The notes: generated by a model from the sequence alone, not told the origin. Counted from the stretch's first letter, positions 26,698-35,851 are shown. The stretch is DNA of 54,381 bases from Winslowiella iniecta (GCF_001267535.1 NZ_JRXE01000009.1:28697-83077), one strand, 5' to 3'. Numbers and translations are program-made.

Positions 26698-26805
26698 AAT
26701 GACTCCTGCCGTAAGCGGTGTTGTAAGAAATCTCACGGAAGGCGAAGTAAAAAGTGCAGGCTGCGGCCTCCCGACAGTGTTAAAGCAAAAACTGCGAATA
26801 TTTAT

Positions 26806-26825
26806 AATAAAACGCCGTTTCATTT
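26806..26825 (-). promoter_or_regulatory. KdgR-like operator of the enolase-ABC operon
   Basis: AATAAAACGCCGTTTCATTT fits the KdgR consensus closely, centred about 118 bases before the GTG start of the enolase-superfamily gene. Confidence 0.65.
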
Positions 26826-26909
26826 AACACTGTAACCATATCGTGCAGTTGTTGCCCTGGCGAAAGCGGAGTAAATACACACCAATTTTTAGGCATATGC
26901 CCTGGTCAG

Positions 26910-26925
26910 CGTGAGCATATTCACG
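26910..26925 (-). promoter_or_regulatory. CRP-like site of the enolase-ABC operon
   Basis: CGTGA-GCATAT-TCACG has the CRP core GTGA-N6-TCAC with only the outermost T/A pair changed. It lies 85 bases above the KdgR-like box. Confidence 0.5.
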
Positions 26926-27004
26926 ATAATGTTGTGAAATGTGATCTGTATCGGACAGAGAGGAGGAGCAAGCGGAGGTATTAATGCCATTAAATCGGGC
27001 GGAT

Positions 27005-27769
27005 CTAGATGGCTTTCCTGATTTTCATCTGCCTGAGATGACTTATTGGCCCTTCAACCAGCACATCCTGACGAAAAATCAGTGTCCTTAAGCGGGAATC
27101 GATAAACAGATAGCTGAGCGTATCGCATTCAGCCATGCAGAGAACTTCCCCTACGATGTGTGAAGCCTGGGTCGGGGTGGCGGTCAGCGCGGTTAAAATC
27201 AGATGATCGTAGTAACTGACCGGTTGAGTTAACAGCTGGCCCTGACGGAAGATGCGGAGCTCTGAGGGGAAAGCCAGGAGTTGATGCCAGACTGCCTGAG
27301 AACGTTCAATTTCTGCCGCTGAAAGCAGTGTGCGTTCCTGCCACCATAAAGCCAGCCTTTCTGGCGGAACATTTGCCACCGAACTTGCGCCGCCGATGGT
27401 GGTGACATTGATAATGAAAATTTCGCTCTGCTGTAGCTGTTCCAGTAACGCACTGAGCATCAATTGCTCGCGGCTATTGTCGCCAACCCAAATAGTGACG
27501 CTTTTGCAACGGTGAAGACGGCTCAGCAGGGTGGTCGTCAGCTGACGACGCAGAATAACGTCAGAGCATTCGGGGGCGCAGACTGTCTGCCATAACGTTT
27601 CCAGCCATATCATGCGGGCAGAGAAAGCTTCAGCGTCTGCGAGGGGGTAGAGCGGGCCAAAGGATAAATCATCAGCAAAAACCAGCACTTCATCATCAGG
27701 AAACGCGATTCTGATATTTCCTGCCGCAGAACCTAATGCTGCGATATGGCAATGTTGACTGGCAGTCAA
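27005..27769 (-). CDS. DUF1835/DUF3658-domain protein
   Basis: 254-residue cytoplasmic protein of unknown role. The N-terminal DUF1835 part shows CHIAALGSAAGNIRIAF and DEVLVFADDLSFGPL, and the middle part IWVGDNSREQLMLSALLEQL; the C-terminal third fits DUF3658 (LTALTATPTQASHIVGEVLC, ending in LRQMKIRKAI). The family has been linked loosely to stress and sigma-factor loci in other bacteria, but I know of no defined activity. It is a single gene, with an AT-rich region upstream. Confidence 0.75.
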   Translation of the reverse strand: MTASQHCHIAALGSAAGNIRIAFPDDEVLVFADDLSFGPLYPLADAEAFSARMIWLETLWQTVCAPECSDVILRRQLTTTLLSRLHRCKSVTIWVGDNSREQLMLSALLEQLQQSEIFIINVTTIGGASSVANVPPERLALWWQERTLLSAAEIERSQAVWHQLLAFPSELRIFRQGQLLTQPVSYYDHLILTALTATPTQASHIVGEVLCMAECDTLSYLFIDSRLRTLIFRQDVLVEGPISHLRQMKIRKAI

Positions 27770-28502
27770 AATTTATTTCCTTATACAGAGGATCATGTTG
27801 AGGATGATTAAACAAAATCAACGTTTTGGTCAACAATTTTTCACCCTGATGCAGTAATAGTTTTTAACTGGTCAGCCATTTTATATATCAATTTAAATGT
27901 CTATGATTATTTGAAAATACAACTAAAAATATCATTTTATTATCTCTGGTAGTTTAATGTTTTTAATTTTTCAAAAAAGGATTACCGGTTTTTTATGCAG
28001 AATATCTCGGTAAAGGTGAGAGGAAATTACGCGTTCTGTAGCGAAAATAGCGTGTAATATCGGTATGCTGCTGTTTTGAGCGAGGGGCGACAATGTCAGT
28101 GACAGGCCATTTAATCAGATTCTATGGGAAACTTATTGGAATTTTATCGTTAATTATTTCAATTTAAATGATTACAACGCATGATTTTTTACGGTGGAAA
28201 AACAGTAGCAGCATTAACCGGCGGAAATTTTTTCTGATCAATCCTCGGCGGTCGAATCCGCGGATCGGATGTTGAGTCGTCACTGGCTTTCACAGTCAAT
28301 TTAACTGAGATAACATGTAATAATAAATGGATAACGTGGTATCAAGCGTGTCAACTATTACAATGAGCTTTCAACAGAAAGCTTAATAATTCAGAGAAAT
28401 GTACCGTTTTAAGCTTCAGGACTTTACTTTTATTAATATTGAAAAAATGTGATGTTGAAATTTACAACTTAGGCCAGCGGGAAAAAACAGATTGGTATCC
28501 TT
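27770..28502. other. 733-base AT-rich intergenic region
   Basis: Divergent gap between the DUF1835 gene and the hybrid kinase gene. Its base composition is markedly more AT-rich than the genes on either side, with many A/T runs such as would attract H-NS. It holds the small reading frame at 28093-28167 and must carry both promoters. I see no terminator and no known RNA. Confidence 0.6.
28093..28167 (+). CDS. Putative 24-residue hydrophobic small protein
   Basis: ATG at 28093 with GAGGGG five bases upstream, a strong ribosome-binding site in an otherwise AT-rich gap. The product would be a positively charged start (HLIRFYGK) followed by a hydrophobic run (LIGILSLIISI), the size and shape of small enterobacterial membrane proteins or type-I toxin-like peptides. 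I do not recognise its sequence. A chance reading frame is possible, since only the start site and hydrophobicity support it. Confidence 0.35.
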   Translation: MSVTGHLIRFYGKLIGILSLIISI

Positions 28503-31500
28503 ATGCGCTATGTCATTTTAAGCGGATTGTTGCTGTTGCTGCCTTTCAGCCTGGCGACGGCCGCACCGCAGCCGATGCAATTACTGAATCGTGAGACACT
28601 GTCGCCGCCAAAACTGGAACTCACTGACCAGCAGTGGCGATGGCTGGGGATAAAGCGGGAAGTGCGGATTGCCACTTTTGCGCCAGATAATCCGCCGTTT
28701 GATATGGTTGCTGAGCCCGATCAGTTTGAAGGGATCTCTGCCGATTACAGCCTGCTTATCTCCCGCTACCTGGGATTGTCGCTTAAGGTGCTGCGTTATC
28801 CCGATCGTGATGCCGCGCTGACGGCGCTTAAACAGCAATGCGTCGATATGGTGCTGGATGACAGCGGTGAGCCACTGACGGAACATAAGGGATTAACCAG
28901 CACGCAGCCTTTTATGATTAATCGCCCGGCGCTGGTTTCAGCCGCTACGCAGTTTAAACCGGCTGCGCGTACAGCACCGATCCACCTGGCGTTGGTCGGT
29001 AAATATCATGATGATGCGTGGATTAAAAACGACTATCCCCTGGCCAAAGTGACCCGTTACGCTTCGCTGGAAAGTGCGCTGGCTTCAGTGGCGTTTGGCG
29101 AAAACGATTATGCGATTGGCAATCTGACCAGCGTCAGTTTTTTGATTGAGCGTCACTTTAATAATGTGTTGGCCATAACCGAATTATTGTCGCCGCAGGA
29201 TACCGGTCCGCGTTTTTTTCTGCGTAGCGACAACAGTACGTTGAAAAAGACGGTTAATGCCGCGTTGAATGCCATTTCCCCACTCCAGCATAAAGCGATC
29301 TTCAACCAGTGGAGCCATGGGCTGGATATCTGGCAGTTAAATACTGCACTGAACCTGACACCACGCGAAACACGCTGGATTAGTGAGCAACGCCAGCTGC
29401 GAATTGTGGTTGATGCGGTTAATCCGCCCTTTACCATGTTCGATGAAAAAGGACAATTTCACGGCATCTCCGCCGATGTATTACGTTTTATCAGTCTGCG
29501 TACCGGCCTGAATTTTGTACCGGTAAAGGCCGCATCTGAAGCCACCATGCTGAATGAGGTGCTGGAAGGTAAGGGCGATTTAATGACGATGATGAACACC
29601 AGTCCGCTACAGGATAAGCCGCTGTTGTTCACCCGGCCTTATCTGTTTCAGCCTTTTGTGCTGGTAGTGCGCGAGCGGATGAATTCTGATAGTCACCTCA
29701 CCCATATCAAGCGACTGGCGGTCACTCCGGACCATAGCCAGATGGCATGGCTGGCCAGCCATTATCCGGCGATTACGCTGATTGAGGCGAAGAATGCCAA
29801 TATGGCTTTGCAAATGGTCAATGAGGGTAAAGTCGACGGCGCAGTCCATGACCTGATGGGCGCCCGCTATATGATTGATCACTACTTTCGCGGCCAGCTA
29901 AAAATCGCCGCGCAACTGGGGGAAATGCCTTCACGTGTCACGTTTGGTGTCAGACGTGATTTGCCGGAATTGCACAGCATTATTAATAAAGTGCTGGCAG
30001 ACATTCCTCCGCGTGATATCTCGCTGCTGGTAAACAAATGGCAGGCGACGCCGAATGTGAAATTGCAAACCTGGCCGCTGTATCGCGTGCAGTTTTACTG
30101 GCTGGCTGGCATATTCGCCATGGTAGTGATCACCTCGCTGGTATGGATATATTATCTGCGGCGCGAAATCCGTGGCCGACTTAAAATGCAGCTTAAATTG
30201 CAGGAACAGGCCACCTTCCACGAAACGCTGTTTAACGGTACGCCAGTGCCGGTGTATGTGGTCAATCGTCATATTGAAATTATCGATCACAACCAGGCCT
30301 GGTACGATTTCTTCCGGCAGGCGGATATCCGTTTGATTCAGCTATCGCTTAAATGGCCGCTACATCCGTTAGCAGCAGTCTATCCGCAGCTGTGCCAGGT
30401 TCTGGCGCGGAGCGCAAACAGCGGCGACGCCCGGCGCTATACGGTCTATAACGGCATTGAAAAACGGGTGATTATTCATCAGGCGGTGCCCTTTTATGAT
30501 CATGCCCATCAGGTCGCCGGGCTGATTTGTAGCTGGCAGGATATTACCGATCACGAAGATCTGCTTGCTGCACTTTCCGTGGCGCGGGAACGCGCTGAGC
30601 AGGCTAACCGGGCAAAAAGTATTTTCCTTGCCACCATCAGCCACGAGATCCGTACCCCGATCAGCGCGATTATCGGTCTGCTGGAGCTGGAGGTGCTCAA
30701 TCGCGATCACAGTGACGCCAATGAGCCGGTGCATGTCGCTTATGAATCAGCTCAGTCATTGCTCGGTCTGATTGGCGATATTCTGGATATGGCAAAAATA
30801 GAGTCCGGCAAACTGGAGCTGGCCCCCGAATGGGTCAGATTTGATCAAATCATCGCACCGGTGGTGCGGGTTTTTGGCGGCCTGGCGCGTCAGAAGAACC
30901 TGACGCTGAGCTGTGAGGCTGAAGAGTCGTCCTCCCACGATATTTATCTTGATCCGATGCGCTTTCGCCAGGTGCTCTCAAACCTGATCGGCAATGCAAT
31001 AAAATTTACCGAAAGCGGAACGGTGAAAGTACATCTGAGCTGGGCGCGCGGCGAGCAGCAGGATGTGCTGCTGGAGCTGACAGTTACCGACACGGGTATG
31101 GGCATCAGCCCTGAAGAGCAAAAACGGCTGTTTACTCCCTTTGAACAGAGTGAAAGTGGGAAAAAACAGCGGGGGAGCGGGCTGGGACTGGCAATTTGCC
31201 ATCAGTTGATCACCATGATGGGGGGATCGATTGTTTTACAAAGCCAGCCGGGATGGGGCACTTGTATTACCGTTCGCCTGCCGGTGGCTTGTCGCGATGC
31301 GCAGGTTACTCGTCAGGTTGAGACGCCGGAAACCGGGGAGACGCCCAGAGTGCTGAAAATCCTGACCGTTGATGATCATCCGGCTAACCGATTGTTACTT
31401 AAACACCAGCTGACCCGTCTCGGCCATCAGGTGGCGGAGGCTGAAGATGGTGAGCAGGCTCTACAGGCATGGCGTCGCGACTATTTTGATTTAATCATTA

Positions 31501-32090
31501 CTGATTGCAGTATGCCGGTTATGGATGGCATGGCGCTGACCAAAAGGATTCGTGACGAACAACAAAACCCGGTGATTATTCTTGGCCTGACGGCGAATGC
31601 CCAACCCGAAGAGCGCGAACGCTTTCTGGCGGCGGGTATGGATGACTGCCTGTTTAAACCACTGCGGCTCACTCAACTGGATACGCTGCTGCGATCGCTG
31701 TTCCGCAATATCACCGTCCGTCAGCAGGGCTGTTCACTGGAACAGCTGGTGGATATCGCCGCACTGCGTAGCCTGACGCAGCATGATAACGACCTGATGA
31801 TGATCCTGTTGCGAACCACCCGGGAAGAAAATAATCGTGATATTCGCCAGGCAACCCGCTTATTTGAGCAACAGGACTGGGAAGGGCTGGCGCATTGCCT
31901 GCACCGTCTGGCGGGCGTTGCGCAGATAATTGGTGCGACTCAGGCTGAGAACGATTGCCGCAAACTGGAAAGTAGGTGCGAGCAGCGCAGTGCGCTGACT
32001 ATTGCTGCTGAGATACATGGCACTCTGAACACGATTGTTCAGCTCAATCAGGCGATTGAGCGGTATATGGATGAACATTACCCGCGGTAG
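28503..32090 (+). CDS. EvgS/BvgS-type hybrid sensor histidine kinase
   Basis: 1195-residue inner-membrane kinase that passes phosphate along His-Asp-His to a response regulator. In order: signal peptide (1-20), two periplasmic Venus-flytrap domains of SBP_bac_3 type (about 53-270 and 296-512), one membrane helix (about 531-552), a PAS domain (about 575-690), HisKA with His714 in ATISHEIRTP, HATPase with the N-box starting NLIGNAIKFT (N827), a receiver with Asp1001 in IITDCSMP, and a C-terminal HPt with His1134 in HCLHRLAG. All catalytic residues are intact. The layout is that of EvgS and BvgS. Flytrap domains in this family sense small acids or act as on/off switches; the ligand is unknown. 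The likely partner is the regulator at 33201. Confidence 0.92.
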   Translation: MRYVILSGLLLLLPFSLATAAPQPMQLLNRETLSPPKLELTDQQWRWLGIKREVRIATFAPDNPPFDMVAEPDQFEGISADYSLLISRYLGLSLKVLRYPDRDAALTALKQQCVDMVLDDSGEPLTEHKGLTSTQPFMINRPALVSAATQFKPAARTAPIHLALVGKYHDDAWIKNDYPLAKVTRYASLESALASVAFGENDYAIGNLTSVSFLIERHFNNVLAITELLSPQDTGPRFFLRSDNSTLKKTVNAALNAISPLQHKAIFNQWSHGLDIWQLNTALNLTPRETRWISEQRQLRIVVDAVNPPFTMFDEKGQFHGISADVLRFISLRTGLNFVPVKAASEATMLNEVLEGKGDLMTMMNTSPLQDKPLLFTRPYLFQPFVLVVRERMNSDSHLTHIKRLAVTPDHSQMAWLASHYPAITLIEAKNANMALQMVNEGKVDGAVHDLMGARYMIDHYFRGQLKIAAQLGEMPSRVTFGVRRDLPELHSIINKVLADIPPRDISLLVNKWQATPNVKLQTWPLYRVQFYWLAGIFAMVVITSLVWIYYLRREIRGRLKMQLKLQEQATFHETLFNGTPVPVYVVNRHIEIIDHNQAWYDFFRQADIRLIQLSLKWPLHPLAAVYPQLCQVLARSANSGDARRYTVYNGIEKRVIIHQAVPFYDHAHQVAGLICSWQDITDHEDLLAALSVARERAEQANRAKSIFLATISHEIRTPISAIIGLLELEVLNRDHSDANEPVHVAYESAQSLLGLIGDILDMAKIESGKLELAPEWVRFDQIIAPVVRVFGGLARQKNLTLSCEAEESSSHDIYLDPMRFRQVLSNLIGNAIKFTESGTVKVHLSWARGEQQDVLLELTVTDTGMGISPEEQKRLFTPFEQSESGKKQRGSGLGLAICHQLITMMGGSIVLQSQPGWGTCITVRLPVACRDAQVTRQVETPETGETPRVLKILTVDDHPANRLLLKHQLTRLGHQVAEAEDGEQALQAWRRDYFDLIITDCSMPVMDGMALTKRIRDEQQNPVIILGLTANAQPEERERFLAAGMDDCLFKPLRLTQLDTLLRSLFRNITVRQQGCSLEQLVDIAALRSLTQHDNDLMMILLRTTREENNRDIRQATRLFEQQDWEGLAHCLHRLAGVAQIIGATQAENDCRKLESRCEQRSALTIAAEIHGTLNTIVQLNQAIERYMDEHYPR

Positions 32091-32113
32091 TGGTGATGTT
32101 GGCGCGGCTGGCG

Positions 32114-32752
32114 TTAATAAAAGGTACGGTACAATCCTTCGCGCATCATAATTAACTGGCTGGTTCTGGTGATACCCAGTTTGCGCATTACGCTACGTTT
32201 TTGGCTGCTGATGGTCTTCACGCTGCGCTGAGTCAGACGGCCAATTTGTGCCGGCGTTTTACCATCCAGTAAAAAGCGTAAAGTGCGGCTCTCTGCCGGG
32301 GTCAGGCAGGCGGCGTCCGGAGTAATTTTTTCCGCCTGCTGAAAAAAGCTCGGACTCAATGCATTTTTTCCCATAAAGAAGATGCTTTGTAGTTTATCTG
32401 CCACACAGTCGGTCGCGTCCCGCCGCGATAAAAAACCATGAATAATAAAGGTCTGATACATCCTTAATATGGAACGAGAGAAGTTACGGCTATAGACGAT
32501 AAGCTTAATGTCTGGCGCTTTTAACCGCGTCTCTCGCAGGAAAACTTTCGTGCTGGACAGGGAAATGTCGTTCTTACAGTCGAGAATGATAGCATTTATT
32601 TTTCCTGAGGTAATAAAGAAACGGGCATTATCCAGTGAGGTGGCATGATGAAAACGGAGATGGTGATTGCCTGGCTCTTTTAATAACAGTGTCAGGCCCA
32701 GTCGTGAAAGATAGCACTCATCAATCAGCAGGATATTGTAATCGCTTTCCAT
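32114..32752 (-). CDS. LuxR-type response regulator with divergent receiver (RcsB-like layout)
   Basis: 212 residues from the ATG at 32752, which has AGGAA upstream (a start at 32776 would add eight residues). The N-terminal receiver keeps the acidic pair D11/E12 (LLIDECYLS) and the possible phospho-Asp58 (IILDCKND), but the conserved Lys near GFLSK is Arg (HGFLSRRDA) and the usual DLSMP after the Asp is replaced by CKNDISLS. The C-terminal LuxR HTH is normal: LTPAESRTLRFLLDGKTPAQIG, then SVKTISSQKRSVMRKLGI. It lies between the hybrid kinase and the EvgA-like gene but on the opposite strand. It may be a phosphorylation-poor auxiliary regulator. Confidence 0.82.
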   Translation of the reverse strand: MESDYNILLIDECYLSRLGLTLLLKEPGNHHLRFHHATSLDNARFFITSGKINAIILDCKNDISLSSTKVFLRETRLKAPDIKLIVYSRNFSRSILRMYQTFIIHGFLSRRDATDCVADKLQSIFFMGKNALSPSFFQQAEKITPDAACLTPAESRTLRFLLDGKTPAQIGRLTQRSVKTISSQKRSVMRKLGITRTSQLIMMREGLYRTFY

Positions 32753-33200
32753 AAACTTATTTCCTAATGCTGGCATAAAACAGTGGCATCTTTTTCAGGT
32801 ATTAACAGCTTCTGCGGTATTAATAAAACCCAGCCTGATAACTATGGCGAGATTGAAAGCCGTGAGTGAATGTTAATTACCTGATTTTATTGCTAAAGAC
32901 GACATAACGAATAATGCATCCAGCGGGTATAAGTTAATATCAGGTCAGTCATAAAGATATGCAGTCCTGGTCTGATGTTTTTGTAATCCATTTCCTACGT
33001 TTCGTCGCATAGCGATTTTAACGGGATGGCGTTATTTATATTGCAACAAAAGCGGATGTCTCAGCAACAGACTACTGATAAACTGCCGATTAACAAAGTT
33101 GCGTTAAAAAGATACAGCCGTAATATTTATCTGTATCATATCGAAAGGATGCGAGGGGGCAGGATAGCGCCCGGGAATAACGGATTTTAAGGGAAAGATA
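32753..33200. other. 448-base divergent region between two LuxR-type regulators
   Basis: AT-rich, carries both promoters. An open frame of 54 codons (33026-33190) ends ten bases before the EvgA-like gene but lacks a ribosome-binding site. I see no clear operator. Confidence 0.5.
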
Positions 33201-33833
33201 ATGAGTACAGTGCTGTTGGTTGATGATCATCCGGTCGCGCGCCTCGCCGTGCGTATGTTACTGGAAAATGAAGGTCATGAAGTGATTGCTGAAACGGATA
33301 ATGGGCTGGATGCGGTTCGTCTGGCAGGAAGTAACCCTCCCGATTTAATTGTGCTGGATATCGATATCCCGGCATTAAACGGGCTGGATGTGATAGAGCG
33401 ACTGCGAATGGCGGGATGTGAAATCAGTATCCTGGTGCTGACCAGCAAGAGTGAGCCACACTATGTCACACGCTGTATGAACGCCGGTGCTGATGGTTTT
33501 GTCAGTAAGAAAAATAATCTCAGTGAATTTACCGATGCTGCACGGGCAGTATTGCGCGGGTATGGCTACTACCCACGGCGCTCCGGCGTAGCCACCACTT
33601 CACCAGAGATGTTCGATACCCGGCATGAGATTAAATTGATTGAAAGTCTCTCAAACCAGGAGATGAAAGTGCTGGGCTATTTGTCTCGTGGCATGAGTAA
33701 TATTCAGATTGGAAAAGAAATGAGTATCAGTAATAAGACGGTCAGTACCTACAAACGACGGCTGGCCGATAAAATCGGCGTAAAAAATCAGTTCGAGATG
33801 ATGGTATTTGCCCGGCGGCACAACCTGGATTAA
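33201..33833 (+). CDS. EvgA/BvgA-type response regulator
   Basis: 210-residue NarL/LuxR-class regulator. The receiver is complete: acidic pair D8/D9 in LLVDDHPVAR, phospho-Asp53 in VLDIDIPALNG, Thr in VLTSKSE, Lys in GFVSKKNN. The C-terminal LuxR HTH reads LSNQEMKVLGYLSRGMSNIQIGKEM with KTVSTYKRRLADKIGVKN. Length and layout match EvgA and BvgA, so it is the probable phospho-acceptor of the hybrid kinase at 28503, though that gene is 1.1 kb away with an opposite-strand gene between. Confidence 0.88.
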   Translation: MSTVLLVDDHPVARLAVRMLLENEGHEVIAETDNGLDAVRLAGSNPPDLIVLDIDIPALNGLDVIERLRMAGCEISILVLTSKSEPHYVTRCMNAGADGFVSKKNNLSEFTDAARAVLRGYGYYPRRSGVATTSPEMFDTRHEIKLIESLSNQEMKVLGYLSRGMSNIQIGKEMSISNKTVSTYKRRLADKIGVKNQFEMMVFARRHNLD

Positions 33834-34050
33834 AAAATAGCCAATCTAATTAGCCTGATAACTAAAAATCCGCTTAAAAATAAAATTATTAAATCAATGA
33901 GATAAAACGCAGTCGTTTTTTCTTAAATTCATTCAGCTGTTTTTTTTGTATTCTTTTATTAATCAACTATAAGTATGCGTAAATTCCGTTGATTAAATAA
34001 TTGGAAAAAATTAAATTTCTCTGCGTTAATTAACCAGGGGAATTTTTTAA

Positions 34051-34500
34051 ATGAAAACTAAAATCGCACTTCTTATTCTGGCAGCATCTTTTTCTGGCTC
34101 CGTGTTAGCTAAAGACGTAAAAGATTGTCAGAAGGTTGACCAAAAACAAATCGAAGCACTGTTCGATCGTTGGAATGATTCACTGCAAACCGGTGATGCA
34201 AAGAAAGTGGCGGCGAACTATCTCTCCGACGCCGTCCTGCTGCCAACCGTATCAAATCAGGTACGCCTGACTGATGCAGAACGTGTGGATTACTTTGAGC
34301 ATTTTCTGCAGAAGAAACCATTCGGTAAAATTGACAGCCGTACCATTCGTATCGGCTGTAATAAAGCGATTGATGTAGGTACTTATACTTTCACCTTTAA
34401 AGACAACACCAAAGTTTCTGCTCGTTATACCTACACTTATGCATTTGATGGCAAACAATGGCTGATCTCAAGCCACCATTCATCTGCAATGCCGGAATAA
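34051..34500 (+). CDS. Secreted SgcJ/EcaC-family protein (NTF2-like)
   Basis: 149-residue exported protein with a signal peptide (MKTKIALLILAASFSGSVLA) and an NTF2-like/DUF4440 domain of the SgcJ/EcaC type: IEALFDRWNDSLQTGDAKKVAANYLSDAVLLPT, then TYTFTFKDN and YTYAFDGKQWLISSHHSSAMP. The family often carries the annotation of oxidoreductase without a shown activity. AGGGGA precedes the ATG. It follows the EvgA-like gene by 217 AT-rich bases and may be a target of that regulator; this is inference from position. Confidence 0.8.
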   Translation: MKTKIALLILAASFSGSVLAKDVKDCQKVDQKQIEALFDRWNDSLQTGDAKKVAANYLSDAVLLPTVSNQVRLTDAERVDYFEHFLQKKPFGKIDSRTIRIGCNKAIDVGTYTFTFKDNTKVSARYTYTYAFDGKQWLISSHHSSAMPE

Positions 34501-34543
34501 TAAAAATAAATGACAGGCAGGATTATTAATTATCCTGCGAATA

Positions 34544-34577
34544 AAAAAGAGCCGCTCTGTCCAGCGGCTCTTTTTTT
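34544..34577. terminator. Bidirectional Rho-independent terminator
   Basis: AAAAA then GAGCCGCT, loop ctgtcc, AGCGGCTC and seven T. It lies between the secreted protein gene and the convergent LacI-type gene and can serve both. Confidence 0.9.
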
Positions 34578-34602
34578 ATTTATCGCATTGCAGAGATATT
34601 TA

Positions 34603-35790
34603 TCAGGTGCTTAAGCGAACTTCCAGTTTATAACTGAGGTTCTGAACTGCGGTTTCGCCGGAAGGGGTGGCGATCATCGCACTGATGGCTGCACCGATCT
34701 GACTGCCCAGCTTCTGATAATTAATCTGCATGGCGGTCAGTGACGGATAACTGTGTTCACAATTTTCAGAGCCTTCAAGGCAGGCGACGGCTAAATCATA
34801 CGGAACCTTGAGCATCCGCCGCTGGCATTCGTACAGCACACCCAGAGCAATCTCTTCATGGCTGCAAATCACCGCATCGATATCCGGATAGGTCTGTAAC
34901 AGTTCACCGAGTGCATAACGGCCCAATTTTAAATCCGGTGCTTCCGGCACGGTAATTTTTAAATCGGTATTGTGGTAATGGGAAAGTAACGCCTTGCTCC
35001 AGCCATTAATTTGCTGTTTTTGCAGTCGATTATCGGTATGGGCACCAATAAAAGCGATATTTTTGTAGCCCTTCTCCAGCAAGTGGCGGGTGAGTTTCTC
35101 GCCGGCTTCTGACATGGCGAAATTAAACGTTAAGTCGGCGGCAAAAGGTTCGGCACTACAAATATTTATCGTCAGAACACCGCTGTTCTGGATCAGTGTC
35201 CGGGTCAGGGATGAGAGCTGTGCGCCAAACAGGACCAGGGCCGCCGGGCGCTGTTGCAGCAGTTTCTCCACCACTTTGCTTTCACTGTGCTGGTTATACT
35301 CATGGCAGGCCTGAATCAGCTGAAATTGCCGTTTGCTCAGGGTGTCCTGCAATGCGCCGAGGAAGGTGATGCTGGGTTTATCGTTGAAGAACGGGTACAG
35401 CACCGCCACGCTATTCTGAAATGAGGCGAGCGCTGAGGCATGCTGTTGCACGACATAGCCTAACTCATCAACCGCTGCGACGATCTTTTTTAGCGACTCC
35501 CCGGAGACTTGCGTCGGGTCGCGCAGGGCGCGCGAAACGGTCATCGGGCCAACACCGGCATGATGTGCCACATCCGCAAGCGTGACTTTGGCTTTGCCGC
35601 TTGCCAGTTCGCTGGCGTCATTATTCGGTTGATAACCCAGCGTGGCGGCGGCCTGTTCCACTTTGGCGCGTAACTTTTCAGACACCTGCTCAGGGTTGCG
35701 CATCACCCGGGAAACCGTCATGGTTCCTACGCCAACATAGTTCGCCACATCCTGGAGTGTCACCCGACCACTGCTGCGACGCTTGCTCAT
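34603..35790 (-). CDS. LacI-family regulator with two tandem HTH domains
   Basis: 395 residues from the ATG at 35790, with GGAGGAG six bases upstream. The usual LacI protein has about 330-345 residues; the excess is a second N-terminal HTH. HTH 1 (about residues 10-65) reads VTLQDVANYVGVGTMTVSRV and ends in a hinge-helix-like ASELASG; HTH 2 (about 67-125) reads VTLADVAHHAGVGPMTVSRA and ends in ASALASF, after which the periplasmic-binding-protein-like sensor domain begins (SVAVLYPFFN). By hand alignment the two HTH units agree at about 29 of 56 positions, so this is an old internal duplication. TMTVSR/PMTVSR resembles GntR of E. coli. It is divergent from the PTS operon, which it probably controls. 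Confidence 0.9.
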   Translation of the reverse strand: MSKRRSSGRVTLQDVANYVGVGTMTVSRVMRNPEQVSEKLRAKVEQAAATLGYQPNNDASELASGKAKVTLADVAHHAGVGPMTVSRALRDPTQVSGESLKKIVAAVDELGYVVQQHASALASFQNSVAVLYPFFNDKPSITFLGALQDTLSKRQFQLIQACHEYNQHSESKVVEKLLQQRPAALVLFGAQLSSLTRTLIQNSGVLTINICSAEPFAADLTFNFAMSEAGEKLTRHLLEKGYKNIAFIGAHTDNRLQKQQINGWSKALLSHYHNTDLKITVPEAPDLKLGRYALGELLQTYPDIDAVICSHEEIALGVLYECQRRMLKVPYDLAVACLEGSENCEHSYPSLTAMQINYQKLGSQIGAAISAMIATPSGETAVQNLSYKLEVRLST

Positions 35791-35851
35791 GCCAATCTCC
35801 TCCACTGACGGCTTATCCCCGGGAAGCTAAAAATATTGGGTATCTAACGTC

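Noticed and set aside
33026-33190. 54-codon frame ending ten bases before the EvgA-like gene
   Set aside because: No ribosome-binding site, no recognisable composition; overlaps the promoter region that the regulator needs.
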